Assembly (NCBI RefSeq): GCF_001610875.1
Contig: NZ_CP011272.1
Coordinates: forward strand, 2,523,988-2,587,987
Reading direction: 5' to 3'
Length of the DNA: 64,000 nucleotides
From: Pirellula sp. SH-Sr6A
GTDB taxonomy: Bacteria > Planctomycetota > Planctomycetia > Pirellulales > Pirellulaceae
Positions within the stretch are counted from its first letter, which is position 1; each line of letters opens with the position of its first letter. The notes under the pieces are model-generated. The model did no database searches, was not told the origin of the DNA, and saw nothing but the letters and a program-made list of their open reading frames with translations. The position numbers and the translations under genes are program-made. This document shows, piece after piece, positions 46,363-55,944 of the stretch.

Positions 46363-47250
46363 TTATTGCGGGAGCGAAGCAGGAGGCAATCCGGGCAATG
46401 CTCCCGGCAATACACCGCCCGTTGTGTTACCCGAAGAGGCAGATTGTGGCAAACCACCGGGCAATCCCGCTCCAGGGAGATTCGTTCCACCTACATAGCC
46501 GGTTGGCAATGGCTGGCCAGCAGGAAGACCACCAGCAGGAAGACCACCAGCAGGAAGACCACCAGCAGGAAGACCACCAGCAGGAAGACCACCAGCAGGA
46601 AGACCACTCGTTGGGAGTGCTCCCGCTGGGCTCGAAGGTGGCAAGCTGCCTGGAGCTCCTGGCAATGCCGCGACTCGGGTCGCAGGGGCTTCTGGAGTTT
46701 GTGCGGCTGGCGATGTGCCCGGCTCGTCCAATTTTTCGAAGTTCACGACTTCGTATTCTTCCCCAGTCCCGGGATCGACAGCCATCTCACAGACGCGCCA
46801 TCCCGCGGCTTCTTTGCGAAGAACCCATAGGACTTCCATCTCCTGCGGTTGTTCCCCTGCGGCGGTCGGTGGTTCAATCCACTTCGAAGTCACCAAAATC
46901 GCTTCTCCCTGCGGAACGGCGTCTTGGATTTGAAAGGTGGCTTGGGCCGATCCTGGCGGTGCGATCTGGATTCCTTGTCGCGCAATCTCTTCCCGAGCAG
47001 CACTGGAGAAAAGGGCGGAGAGCTGTTCTGCATTTCCAGCTCGCATGGCGTCCAAGAAAACGCGGACAATGTCCTTCGGGTCGGTCGGGGTAACGATGTT
47101 GGTGCCCGCTGCAGGAAGTCCAGCGACTCCACCTTGTGCGACAGGTGTATTGGCAGCGACTGGCGCGTCGGCAGTTTGGTTGCCACCACCTCCGCATCCC
47201 ACGGTGAATGCCAACGAAAGAGCAACTGGAGCCCAGAGAATTCGTTTCAT
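46363..47250 (-). CDS. Lipoprotein with (LPAGG) repeats
   Basis: 295 aa from the ATG at 47250; the longer open frame to 47355 lacks signal-peptide logic. Signal peptide with lipobox FTVGC (Cys19). Residues about 55-175 form a folded domain (DIVRVFLDAMRAGNAEQLSA; VLWVLRKEAAGWRVCEMAVD) resembling small NTF2/DUF-type planctomycete domains. The C-terminal third is low-complexity Pro/Gly/Ala with six LPAGG units encoded by perfect 15-bp repeats at 46517-46606. Anchored in a membrane; role unknown. Confidence 0.8.
   Translation of the reverse strand: MKRILWAPVALSLAFTVGCGGGGNQTADAPVAANTPVAQGGVAGLPAAGTNIVTPTDPKDIVRVFLDAMRAGNAEQLSALFSSAAREEIARQGIQIAPPGSAQATFQIQDAVPQGEAILVTSKWIEPPTAAGEQPQEMEVLWVLRKEAAGWRVCEMAVDPGTGEEYEVVNFEKLDEPGTSPAAQTPEAPATRVAALPGAPGSLPPSSPAGALPTSGLPAGGLPAGGLPAGGLPAGGLPAGGLPAGQPLPTGYVGGTNLPGAGLPGGLPQSASSGNTTGGVLPGALPGLPPASLPQ
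46517..46606. repeat. 15-bp in-frame minisatellite, 6 copies
   Basis: CCAGCAGGAAGACCA repeated six times with period 15 (starts at 46517, 46532, 46547, 46562, 46577, 46592), coding LPAGG on the minus strand. Copy-number change keeps the reading frame. Confidence 0.95.
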
Positions 47251-47539
47251 AGTTCGGAGTTCCGTTCCTAAAGTTTTTGGGTCGATAAGCCTCGAGAGTC
47301 GGAAGAAATAGCGGGGACGCGAGAGTTGCGTCAAGGCTATTTCTTTTGCCAGCAATCTTCTACGGAATCTGGCAATGCGAGCAGGGCTCTCGAAGGATTG
47401 CGATGCCGGACAGAAAAATCATCCCAATCCGACAAATCGATTCAACTCGTCATAGCCGATCCTCCGATGCCATCCGAAGTGCGCCTTCACCGCTTTTCGG
47501 CGAAGCTACTCCGTCACGACCCTATCGCGAGGTCCGAGC

Positions 47540-48904
47540 ATGTTTCCATCCTTCGTCATTCGCTCTATGGCTTGCGTGGCCAGCTTGGCGGTTGCGTTCA
47601 CCACCCTAGCTCTCGCGCAGGCCCAGCCGAACTCGCAACAAATCCAATGGATCGAGGACTTCCCAACGGCGATCCGATATGCGACGAGCAACAACCTGCC
47701 CTTGATGCTCCACTTCTACGGGGACAACTGCCCACCCTGTCGGCTCCTTGAAAAGAAGGCATTCCGCGACCCCGAACTCATCAGCAAGATCAACGGGCAA
47801 GTCGTCGCAGTTCGAATCAACGGCGAAAAACAAAAAGAACTTCGGGATCGCTACCAAGTCACTCGGTGGCCCACCGATGTCTACGTGCTACCCAACGGCG
47901 AAGAAGTCTACCGGACCGTGAGTCCGCAAGATCCGTCTGTCTACGGCCAAATGATCGATCGAGTCGCACTCCGGCATCGAGATTGGAAAGCGGGTGAGAT
48001 CGCCGCGGCGCAAGCGAACGAACATCGCCTCGCCAATAGAACCTCGACGCAAATCGCTATGGACCGCCGCCCCACCCCGACCTCCTCGATCGCATCCTCG
48101 GGGAGCCACCCCGTCATGAATTCTCGCCAGGCTTCTGCGCCCACGGCCTTGGCTAGTCCCACCTTAGCCAGCCCTGCGGCGGCCAGCCCTGCGACGGCCA
48201 GCCCTTCATTGGCCAGCCCCGCACCGGCCACTGTCCAACCGATGCTCGCGTCCCAGCCGATGCACGCCGTTCCACCCACATCCGCACCGCAACAGATTCC
48301 GCAGTCCGTCGCCGACCATCGCGTCATCTCCAATCCGCACTTGGCCGCCGGACCGCTCGTCGTCCCACCTGCTGCGGCGACATCCGCTCTCGCCCAGCCC
48401 ACTCCCAGCACGCCATCGGCCCCTGAGGCCAAGATCGCCGGCGTGCCCGCCACAACGATCGCAGCACGAACGCCTGCTCAGCCCGAGCCCTCGGTCGGCC
48501 TCGATGGCTTCTGCCCCGTCTCCCTTTATCACGGTGCGAAATCGACCGATCCGAATCGAACAGTATGGACCGAAGGTTCGCCAAAATTTGCAGTCAAGCA
48601 TCGAGGCCGCATCTATCTATGCGCTTCGGATGCCTATCGCCAAGAGTTCTTGCGAGCGCCGGACCTCTACGCTCCCTGCCTCAGCTGCTACGACTTGATT
48701 CACTACATCAAAACCCAACAGTTGGTCGACGGCAAATGCGAATTCGGATGCTTCCAAGCCGACACGGGACGCGTCTTCCTCTTCGCGACCCAAGAACACT
48801 GCGATGAGTTTCGTCGCAATGAATCCTACTATAGCCAATTGATGCAATCGGGTACCGAACCAGAACGCGTTGCCTCCCAGCCAGATGGTTCGCCCGTGCG
48901 ATAG
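47540..48904 (+). CDS. Secreted thioredoxin-fold protein with C-terminal YHS-like domain
   Basis: 454 aa. Signal peptide ends near residue 27 (LALAQAQ). Residues 35-150 are a thioredoxin-like domain with redox motif CPPC (Cys64, Cys67 in YGDNCPPCRLL) and the cis-Pro RWPTDVYVLP. A 170-residue Ala/Ser/Pro linker with repeated ASP triplets follows. The C-terminal 115 residues (LDGFCPVSLYHG... FAVKHRGRIYLCASDAYRQE) match the YHS-type metal-binding domain and include further Cys pairs (CLSC, CEFGC). Suggests periplasmic thiol or copper handling; the exact substrate is unknown. Confidence 0.8.
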   Translation: MFPSFVIRSMACVASLAVAFTTLALAQAQPNSQQIQWIEDFPTAIRYATSNNLPLMLHFYGDNCPPCRLLEKKAFRDPELISKINGQVVAVRINGEKQKELRDRYQVTRWPTDVYVLPNGEEVYRTVSPQDPSVYGQMIDRVALRHRDWKAGEIAAAQANEHRLANRTSTQIAMDRRPTPTSSIASSGSHPVMNSRQASAPTALASPTLASPAAASPATASPSLASPAPATVQPMLASQPMHAVPPTSAPQQIPQSVADHRVISNPHLAAGPLVVPPAAATSALAQPTPSTPSAPEAKIAGVPATTIAARTPAQPEPSVGLDGFCPVSLYHGAKSTDPNRTVWTEGSPKFAVKHRGRIYLCASDAYRQEFLRAPDLYAPCLSCYDLIHYIKTQQLVDGKCEFGCFQADTGRVFLFATQEHCDEFRRNESYYSQLMQSGTEPERVASQPDGSPVR

Positions 48905-48955
48905 TCAAGCCGCTCAGTAGGCCTTCCGCAACGACTCACTGCGATCACGTCAATC

Positions 48956-50674
48956 ATGAAAAGCCATCGATCTCGCCGACCCATCGAATCGGCCCCTGTC
49001 GACCGTCCGCATCGCAATCGCCGGCATATGCGCCACGCCAGACTTTGGTGCAACTATCTGTTCGCCGCCGCAGGGCTTGGGATAGGCTCTCCGGCTTGGG
49101 GACAGCAGAACCTGATCCACTGGCCACGACTGGACTTCGTGATTCCATTCCAGATCGACAGCAATGGCCAGTCTCCTCAAGAAGTTTTGCTGGAGGTCTC
49201 CGAGGATGGTGGGCAGAACTGGAGCATGTGCTCACGCGGGGATACGCGCACCCGCCAATTTCAATACCGAGCGGCTCGAGATGGCACTTATATCTTTCGC
49301 TTGAAGTCGGTCGACGCGGCAGGGAGAAGGTTTATCAATCCGGGAGAGCCTCTGCGGATCGCGGTTGACACGAGTAAACCGAATGCGAGCTTGATTATCG
49401 ATATCGACCCGCGTGGAGAAATGCTGGCAGAGTTTTTAGCCAGCGACAGCGCTTTGGACGCAGCCAACATTTCACTCGAGTACCAAACCGAATCGACTGG
49501 GCGTTGGGTGCCGATCTCGTTTCAGTTGAACCAGAGCACGACCCCAGGTGAAGTCTCTGGTTATGGCACTTGGTCATTACCCGATAACGCCAAGCAATTG
49601 GTCGTTCGATTGATCGCGAAAGATCTGGCAGGCAACGCGACCGAAGTGACCCGGTTACCTCAACTGCCAAAGACCGCCGTCCATGGCATGGGAATGCAAT
49701 TGGCCAGCCAGCCCAAAGGTCTTTCTCCCCAAACAAGCCCCGATATTGTCTTGGGACCTGTTCCTCGTCGCGCCCCACCGACAGGGCTCCCCGTTCGAGA
49801 GCTCACCGACTCAGAGCTCGAATCGATACGCGGAGGGGATGCGACCATCTTGGCCAACACCAAGAACTCCCAATCTCTGTTGGCGAGAGAGCCAAGCTCC
49901 TTCGTTGGTGAGTCGATGGGTCTCGAAACCAACAACCGAACCATGGGTGCTGCGCCTCCCAATGCGAACGCTGCATCGCTTCCCTCCCTGCCGACTCTCG
50001 GGGCACCGCAATCCCCCACTCGCAAACCGCTCGAGCAAGAGCCGTTGTATGCCAACACTCGGGCCTTCAGCTTGGACTATCGGATTGAAAACGATCCCGG
50101 AGCACCGATCACGGAAGTCGAATTGTGGGGGACCATCGACGAAGGCCAAACGTGGGAAGTTTGGGGACTCGACCCCGATCGCACCAGCCCCTTTGATATC
50201 GAAGTCGAGAACGATGGTCTCTTCGGCTTCCGAATGGTGATCGTTGGAGCGAATGGTCTCGCTTCCAACCGTCCGCGCCCTGGGGATAAAGCAGACACTT
50301 GGATCTTGGTCGATACCGCTCCCCCTCAAGCCCGTTTGTCCAGCGCGCTGTACGGGACGGGAAAAGAAGTAGGCTCCCTCGTCATCGAGTACCGCGCCCA
50401 GGACGAGTACCTGGGAGAACGCCCGATTTCATTGTTTTATGCCGAATCGCCTACGGGCCCCTGGCAAGTCATCTCGAGGGGGATTCGCAATCAAGGCAGA
50501 TTTGTATGGCCTTCCAATCCAAACCTGCCCCCAACAATCTACCTGAAGATGGAAACCGTCGATTTGGCGGGAAACGTCACGTCGTCGACCTTGGATATCC
50601 CGATTCAAGTCGAAGGGATCGCACCGCGAGGGCGAATCCAAGGATTCCGCCCCCTCTCCCGGCCCGGAAACTGA
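48956..50674 (+). CDS. Secreted protein with Ig-like domains, unknown function
   Basis: 572 aa, or 548 aa if it starts at ATG 49028, which directly precedes a good signal peptide (MRHARLWCNYLFAAAGLGIG, cleavage after AWG). Repeated beta-sandwich units with EVSEDGGQNW, AKDLAGNATEVT, ELWGTIDEGQTWEV, YAESPTGPWQVI and METVDLAGNVTSS resemble Big/Ig-like domains in extracellular planctomycete proteins. 51 nt after the thioredoxin-like gene, so probably in one transcript. Confidence 0.75.
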   Translation: MKSHRSRRPIESAPVDRPHRNRRHMRHARLWCNYLFAAAGLGIGSPAWGQQNLIHWPRLDFVIPFQIDSNGQSPQEVLLEVSEDGGQNWSMCSRGDTRTRQFQYRAARDGTYIFRLKSVDAAGRRFINPGEPLRIAVDTSKPNASLIIDIDPRGEMLAEFLASDSALDAANISLEYQTESTGRWVPISFQLNQSTTPGEVSGYGTWSLPDNAKQLVVRLIAKDLAGNATEVTRLPQLPKTAVHGMGMQLASQPKGLSPQTSPDIVLGPVPRRAPPTGLPVRELTDSELESIRGGDATILANTKNSQSLLAREPSSFVGESMGLETNNRTMGAAPPNANAASLPSLPTLGAPQSPTRKPLEQEPLYANTRAFSLDYRIENDPGAPITEVELWGTIDEGQTWEVWGLDPDRTSPFDIEVENDGLFGFRMVIVGANGLASNRPRPGDKADTWILVDTAPPQARLSSALYGTGKEVGSLVIEYRAQDEYLGERPISLFYAESPTGPWQVISRGIRNQGRFVWPSNPNLPPTIYLKMETVDLAGNVTSSTLDIPIQVEGIAPRGRIQGFRPLSRPGN

Positions 50675-50811
50675 GCCGCGGCGCTTCGCGAGCTAGCGGT
50701 TGACGAGCGAGGGTTCGCATCTACCCGGCCCCCCCGCATCTTGACCAAATCGGTCTTTCCGCCGAGACTCTACCCCTTTGCAATCGCCTATTTGACCAAA
50801 GGAAGTTTCTA

Positions 50812-52101
50812 GTGCCTGCAACCTGCGTGATCGGACTCCAGTGGGGGGATGAAGCTAAAGGGAAATTGGTTGACCTTTTGGCACCTCGCAACGATATCGT
50901 CGTGCGCTACCAAGGGGGAGCGAACGCAGGGCACACCGTCGTTTGCGGGAAAGAGGTCTACAAGCTGCACCACGTCCCGTCCGGGATCCTTTCCGAAGGG
51001 ATCATGAATGTAATCGCTCCCGGGGTAGTGATTGAGCCAAACATGCTGATTCGCGAAATCGAAGGACTCGAGGCGCGCGGCGTGAACCCTCGCAAGAATC
51101 TGATGATCAGCGAACGGGCACACGTCGTGATGCCCTGGCACTTCGTCGAGGACAAGGCAACGAACAAGGCGGTGGTCTCCGGCGAGAGCATCGGCACGAC
51201 CAATCGAGGCATCGGACCTTGCTATCGAGACAAAGTGGGCCGCACCCATGCGTTTCGGTTAGCCGATCTTCTCAGCGATCAAATGGAAACGAAGGTTCGC
51301 GAAACCGTCGCCGCCAAGCGAGCGATGCTGGAGCCGATCGCCGATCCCGCCGACCTGGAAACCTTGGTAGCCGATAAGATCATCGAGCAGTGCAAGGCAT
51401 GGAACGCAATTCTCGGCCCTCTTTCCGCCGACACCACGAATTACTTGCTCGATGCCGTGGATGAAGGGAAAAAACTACTCATGGAGGGCGCGCAAGGCTC
51501 GTTGCTGGACATCGACCACGGCACCTATCCGTTTGTGACCAGCAGCAACGCGTCCGGCGTCGGCGTCTCTTCCGGTTCAGGTGTCCCTGCCCGCTGGATT
51601 ACCAATGTCATCGGAGTAGCAAAGGCCTACTCGACCCGCGTCGGCGGAGGACCTTTCCCGACGGAATTGCTCGATGCGACCGGACAGAAAATTCGGGATC
51701 TCGGACGCGAATACGGAACAACCACCGGTAGACCGCGCCGATGCGGTTGGTTCGATGCGGTCGCCGTTCGCTACACCGCGCGATTGAGCGGCGTGCATTA
51801 TCTCTCCTTGATGATGATGGATGTCCTCAGCCACTTCGATGAAATCCAAGTCTGCGTGGCCTACGATGTCGACGGCGAACGCGTGACCAAGTTTCCTTGC
51901 TCAGCCGAAGTGCTTCGCCGCTGCAAGCCGATTTACGAGACTCTGCCGGGCTGGAATACAGATGTTTCGGGAGTTCGTAAACTGGAAGAGTTTCCAGCCA
52001 ACGCCCGCAAATACATCGATCGTATTTCGGAACTGATTTCCGTGCCGGTTGGCGTTCTGTCAGTGGGACCGGATCGCGAGCAGACGATTTTCTTGATCTA
52101 G
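50812..52101 (+). CDS. purA: Adenylosuccinate synthetase
   Basis: Converts IMP and aspartate to adenylosuccinate with GTP. N-terminal [16 protein letters not shown] with the catalytic Asp13 and the P-loop-like [16 protein letters not shown] with the catalytic His; [16 protein letters not shown] and GGPFPTEL follow. 429 aa. The start is GTG at 50812 with AAAGGAAG upstream. Confidence 0.96.
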   Translation: MPATCVIGLQWGDEAKGKLVDLLAPRNDIVVRYQGGANAGHTVVCGKEVYKLHHVPSGILSEGIMNVIAPGVVIEPNMLIREIEGLEARGVNPRKNLMISERAHVVMPWHFVEDKATNKAVVSGESIGTTNRGIGPCYRDKVGRTHAFRLADLLSDQMETKVRETVAAKRAMLEPIADPADLETLVADKIIEQCKAWNAILGPLSADTTNYLLDAVDEGKKLLMEGAQGSLLDIDHGTYPFVTSSNASGVGVSSGSGVPARWITNVIGVAKAYSTRVGGGPFPTELLDATGQKIRDLGREYGTTTGRPRRCGWFDAVAVRYTARLSGVHYLSLMMMDVLSHFDEIQVCVAYDVDGERVTKFPCSAEVLRRCKPIYETLPGWNTDVSGVRKLEEFPANARKYIDRISELISVPVGVLSVGPDREQTIFLI

Positions 52102-52206
52102 CTGGACAAATTTCGCCCATCGCTTGTTTTTCAATTGCAACGGGGGATCATGGGATGGAGTTTTCCTCCTCGAAATCCCATTCCTCCTTCGCGATTTGAG
52201 GCACCT

Positions 52207-53346
52207 ATGCGCAAGCGATTTGCACTCCCATTCCTTTTTGGTTCGGCAGCTCTTGTTTCCGGCGTCGCCTTGCCCCTTGCGAGTCCCACTGGAGTTCTTG
52301 CCTCCGAAGCGGTAGCTCCAGTCCAAGATCGCGAAGCAGTGCGAGCCAAACTGGTCGCCCAAGGGGTCGAATACCTGAGAAAGGCTCAATCCGAAGATGG
52401 CTCCTACAGCTCCAAGTCGGGGCCTGGCATCACAGGGTTGGTTCTCAGCAGCCTTGCTGCCTCAGGTCTCCAAGAAGGGGATCCAACAGTCGACAAATGC
52501 GTGAAGTATCTCCTCAGTACGCGGCGTGATAACGGGGGACTCTTTGCCGAAGGATCGAAGCACGCGAACTACGAAACTTGCTTGGCTCTCTCTGCTTTCA
52601 GTCGACTCAATGAAGGTGGCAAGTACGACAAACTGATAGCGAATGCTCAAGCGTTCTTGAAGAAAGAACAGTGGGACGAAACAGAAGGCCTCGAGTCGAG
52701 CGATGTCCGATTCGGGGGGGCTGGCTATGGAAGCAAATCGCGTCCCGATCTTTCCAACACTGCATTTTTGATCGAAGCACTTCGCGAATCGGGAGTTGCA
52801 GAAGACGACCCAGCGATCCAACGAGCGCTCGCTTTTGTTTCCCGATGCCAAAATTTGGAATCACCCAATAACAGCACCCCGTTCGCGTCGAAGTCCAATG
52901 ACGGTGGCTTCTACTACACTCCCGCCAACGGTGGCGAGTCGATGGCGGGAGTCGAAGAGGGAACGGGAGCGCTCCGATCGTATGGTTCGATGTCGTATGC
53001 AGGATTAAAGAGCATGATCTTCGCGGGTGTGAACAAGGAGGATGTTCGTGTGAAGGCGGTCAAGAGTTTCTTGACAAAGAATTACACAGTCTCCAGCAAC
53101 CCAGGTATGGGAGAGACAGGACTTTACTACTATCTGCAGACGATGGCCAAAGCGCTAAACGCTGTGGGAGATGACACCTTCGAAACTGCAGACGGCCCCA
53201 AGGACTGGAAGTCCGATCTGGTGAAGCAACTGGCGAAGACCCAGCGAAGCGATGGTTCTTGGGTGAACGAATCCGTCCGCTGGATGGAAGGGGACCCTAA
53301 CTTGGTGACCGGCTACTCCCTCCTCACCCTCTCGCATTTGAAGTAA
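52207..53346 (+). CDS. Secreted prenyltransferase/squalene-oxidase-repeat protein
   Basis: 379 aa from the ATG at 52207 (GAGG 6 nt upstream; the longer frame to 52135 is unlikely). Signal peptide ends near VLAS. Four to five alpha/alpha-toroid repeats with QSEDGSYSS, RRDNGGLF, NDGGFYYTP and RSDGSWVNE motifs, the QW-like signature of prenyltransferase/squalene cyclase folds, but no catalytic Asp motif of terpene cyclases. Similar secreted single-toroid proteins are frequent in planctomycetes; function unknown. Confidence 0.82.
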   Translation: MRKRFALPFLFGSAALVSGVALPLASPTGVLASEAVAPVQDREAVRAKLVAQGVEYLRKAQSEDGSYSSKSGPGITGLVLSSLAASGLQEGDPTVDKCVKYLLSTRRDNGGLFAEGSKHANYETCLALSAFSRLNEGGKYDKLIANAQAFLKKEQWDETEGLESSDVRFGGAGYGSKSRPDLSNTAFLIEALRESGVAEDDPAIQRALAFVSRCQNLESPNNSTPFASKSNDGGFYYTPANGGESMAGVEEGTGALRSYGSMSYAGLKSMIFAGVNKEDVRVKAVKSFLTKNYTVSSNPGMGETGLYYYLQTMAKALNAVGDDTFETADGPKDWKSDLVKQLAKTQRSDGSWVNESVRWMEGDPNLVTGYSLLTLSHLK

Positions 53347-53646
53347 CCCACGGGCGTTCACCGTTACTCTAGACTGGCCGTTCCGCTAGATCGGCCGTTA
53401 CTCTCAACACGCGTTTAATCTACATCTGCCGCGTCTCCATAAACCTCGCGGCTCTTTCCAAACTCTGGTCTCAACGGTCGTTCTCGACCGTTTCTGGACA
53501 CTTGACGGCCCGGTTCTGGACACTTGACGGCATCATGTGAGCGCATCGTGGCTTGGAACCGTCAATGGATTGTCCATGACAAAGATGGTGCAAGGCCGAT
53601 GTGTGCCGCCCGGCCATGGCCACCGGGGCGAGGCCAATACGGAGAG
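53347..53646. other. Intergenic region with a short direct repeat
   Basis: 300 bp between the toroid gene and the convergent hemL. No gene recognised. It contains a duplicated 18-mer (see 53492-53531). No hairpin with T-run was identified for either gene. Confidence 0.5.
53492..53531. repeat. 18-bp direct repeat, two copies
   Basis: TTCTGGACACTTGACGGC at 53492-53509 and 53514-53531, period 22. It shares GGACACT with the 19-bp arrays at 24.7 and 26.2 kb, which may be coincidence. Confidence 0.8.
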
Positions 53647-54945
53647 CTATGTTTCGGTTTGGAAGAATCGCGATGCTGCGTCGATAGTTTGTTCGATGTC
53701 GCTCATGGTGTGGGTAGCGCTGACAAAAAGCGCTTCGAACTGACTGCAAGGCATATAGATGCCTTGGTCGATCAAGCTCCAGAAGTAGCGGGCAAAACGT
53801 TTGCGATCGGATCGGTCCGCGCTGGGCCAATCGATCACGGGAGACTCGTTGAAGAAGAGCGTCATCATGCTTCCGACACGCTGTAACTGCGTGGGGATCC
53901 CGTGCGCCTTGGCAGCCGATTGCAGGCCTTGTCCAAGCGTCGAACAGATCTTTTCCAAATGATCATAAGGGGGATTGTCGCGAAGCAATTCCAACGTCTT
54001 CGCACCTGCTGCGGTCGCGAGCGGATTCCCTGCCAACGTACCGGCTTGATAGACCTTCCCCGCAGGCATGACGTTATCCATGATCGATGCTTTGCCGCCA
54101 TAAGCTGCGAGAGGCATGCCCCCTCCCACGATCTTACCGAGCGTCGTTATATCGGGATCGATGCCAAAGAGAGACTGCGCTCCGCCGTACGCCACCCGAA
54201 ATCCAGTCATCACTTCATCGAAGATCAGAACCGCGCCATCCGATTTGGTTAGAGTGCGAAGGGCCTGCAAGAAAGAAGGGGTAGGAATCACTGTCCCCAT
54301 GTTCCCGACGACAGGCTCCAAAATCACCGCAGCGATCGTATGCGGATGCTCTGCAAAAACATTCTCGAGGGCCGCGACATCGTTGTAGTTCAAAACAATC
54401 GTGTCCTGCGAAGTACCAGCCGTGACCCCCGGCGAATCGGGTACACCGAGGGTAGCCGCCGCAGACCCCGCCGAAACGAGCAATGAATCGACGTGACCGT
54501 GATAGCAGCCTGCGAACTTGATAATCTTCGAACGACCTGTTGCACCCCGGGCGACCCGGATCGCGCTCATGGTGGCTTCGGTCCCGCTGCTCACCAATCG
54601 AACGCGCTCCATGCTCGGTACGGCAGCTAGGATCAGTTCGGCCAAGTGGGATTCTCGCTCCGTCGGTGCACCGAAGGAAGTTCCTTTGGAAGCTGCTTCC
54701 GCGATCGCAGCAAGGACTTCCGGATGGGCATGTCCGAGGATCATTGGGCCCCAAGAACCGATGTAGTCGAGATAGCGATTGCCGTCGACATCATAGAGGT
54801 GTTGTCCCGATGCGTGATCGATGAAGAGCGGAACTCCACCCACGGCTCCGAAAGCTCGGGCAGGAGAGTTCACACCACCGGGAATCAATTGCCGAGCCCG
54901 TTCAAATGCTCGAACACTTTTCTCGCGACTCACGCTCGTCTCCAT
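53647..54945 (-). CDS. hemL: Glutamate-1-semialdehyde 2,1-aminomutase
   Basis: PLP/PMP enzyme making 5-aminolevulinate for heme and other tetrapyrroles. Family motifs: GGVNSPARAFGAVGG near the N-terminus, SSGTEATMSAIRVARG, YHGHVDSLLV, IFDEVMTGFR and the Schiff-base Lys271 in TLGKIVGGGMPL. 432 aa. Followed upstream on the same strand by a small unknown gene and a HemP-like gene. Confidence 0.97.
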   Translation of the reverse strand: METSVSREKSVRAFERARQLIPGGVNSPARAFGAVGGVPLFIDHASGQHLYDVDGNRYLDYIGSWGPMILGHAHPEVLAAIAEAASKGTSFGAPTERESHLAELILAAVPSMERVRLVSSGTEATMSAIRVARGATGRSKIIKFAGCYHGHVDSLLVSAGSAAATLGVPDSPGVTAGTSQDTIVLNYNDVAALENVFAEHPHTIAAVILEPVVGNMGTVIPTPSFLQALRTLTKSDGAVLIFDEVMTGFRVAYGGAQSLFGIDPDITTLGKIVGGGMPLAAYGGKASIMDNVMPAGKVYQAGTLAGNPLATAAGAKTLELLRDNPPYDHLEKICSTLGQGLQSAAKAHGIPTQLQRVGSMMTLFFNESPVIDWPSADRSDRKRFARYFWSLIDQGIYMPCSQFEALFVSATHTMSDIEQTIDAASRFFQTET

Positions 54946-54966
54946 TCCATGTCGTTTAATACAAAC

Positions 54967-55001
54967 CCTACCAGCCCATCACCCCCTACCAGCCCATCAC
55001 C
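54967..55001. repeat. 18-bp tandem duplication at the end of a gene
   Basis: CCTACCAGCCCATCACC occurs twice with period 18 (54967 and 54985). On the minus strand it repeats the last codons and stop (GTGATGGGCTGGTAG) of the 108-aa gene. Confidence 0.9.
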
Positions 55002-55312
55002 ATGTTGGACTCAATGATCCGGCGTGCTTTCTCCAGATCCGAACCTGTCTCAGCCATGTACAAACGGATGGCATGCAGTTTGTCTCCCGAGGACTTCGAC
55101 AGGCAATCGCGGGCGATCGAGCAAATGTCGACGCGGCGTCCGGGGACTCCCAACACCGATTTCGAGATCACCCAAGAATTGCGAGGCCGTTTGGTCATCC
55201 TCACGACTTGATCGTGCGGGTAGGCGTCGGCCAATGTGTCGCGCGCGGCGGCCTCATCGTCGGCCCAAGTGATGAAAATATGAGAATCGGTTTCGATTTC
55301 GAACAGCGGCAT
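54986..55312 (-). CDS. Small conserved-type protein of unknown function
   Basis: 108 aa. The first half looks like a beta-rich domain (MPLFEIETDSHIFITWADDE) and the second half is helical and basic with two Cys (DICSIARDCLSKSSGDKLHA). It ends in ESNMVMGW just where an 18-bp duplication begins. No known domain; lies between the HemP-like gene and hemL, 40 bp upstream of hemL, all on the minus strand. Confidence 0.7.
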   Translation of the reverse strand: MPLFEIETDSHIFITWADDEAAARDTLADAYPHDQVVRMTKRPRNSWVISKSVLGVPGRRVDICSIARDCLSKSSGDKLHAIRLYMAETGSDLEKARRIIESNMVMGW

Positions 55313-55394
55313 CGTCGGGGATTGGATGTTGGAGTTACGAAGGTAAACCGCCTAGGAGATCGCATAGTAACCAACGAAGCTCAAATGTCGAACC

Positions 55395-55667
55395 TCATTT
55401 CGTGAGGATTAGCTTTCCCTGCTTGGTTTTTCGCAGCCGATACAACTGACCTTCCAATTCAATCCACAGTTCGTCCGCTCTCTCGGACAAGACATCAAAG
55501 GAAACGGGATTCAAAATGGTCCCGGGACGATGCTGGGGACACCGCGCGGCACCTTTTTCCATCCGCTCCGCCTCCAATTGCTGGCTCGCTCCCCCTGCAA
55601 CTTCCCCATCGGCAACGAACGGCTCCACCGGATCTGTCATGATTGCACCAACCACCGCTCCCATCAT
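55395..55667 (-). CDS. hemP: HemP-like hemin uptake protein
   Basis: 90 aa from the ATG at 55667, which has GGGAG 7 nt upstream (frame open from TTG 55709). The C-terminal 35 residues are a clear HemP domain: FDVLSERADELWIELEGQLY followed by RLRKTKQGKLILTK. The N-terminal half is variable. HemP is linked to heme uptake and regulation, and here lies two genes before hemL, which fits heme homeostasis. The molecular action is not well known. Confidence 0.75.
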   Translation of the reverse strand: MMGAVVGAIMTDPVEPFVADGEVAGGASQQLEAERMEKGAARCPQHRPGTILNPVSFDVLSERADELWIELEGQLYRLRKTKQGKLILTK

Positions 55668-55828
55668 CTGATCGCTCCCAGCTGCTACCCAAGTGCTGTT
55701 AAGCCTCAAAAGATATCTTAACTGAGACTCAGTTTCAACATGACGAGCGGTTTATTTGCATCAAATGCTGTGCAAAATAGCCGGGATTCCAAGGCGGAAG
55801 GGAAAAACGAAGGTCGGCTCAATGAGAA

Positions 55829-55862
55829 AAGCCCATCGAGCTCGCCGCATCGATGGGCTTTT
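55829..55862 (-). terminator. Rho-independent terminator of secDF
   Basis: AAGCCCATCGA-N10-TCGATGGGCTT, an 11-bp perfect stem with T-runs on either strand, 83 bp past the secDF stop codon. Also able to end plus-strand transcripts. Confidence 0.88.
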
Positions 55863-55944
55863 GGTTGAATTGGGGAGTAGGATTCCCGCCACGGTACGAC
55901 CGGGGCGAACCGGAATTACCGATTCGCCCGCTCGCCGTGGAAAA

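Noticed and set aside
53471-53830. 119-aa minus-strand ORF downstream of hemL
   Set aside because: Overlaps the hemL 3' end out of frame, no ribosome binding site, composition of a shadow frame.
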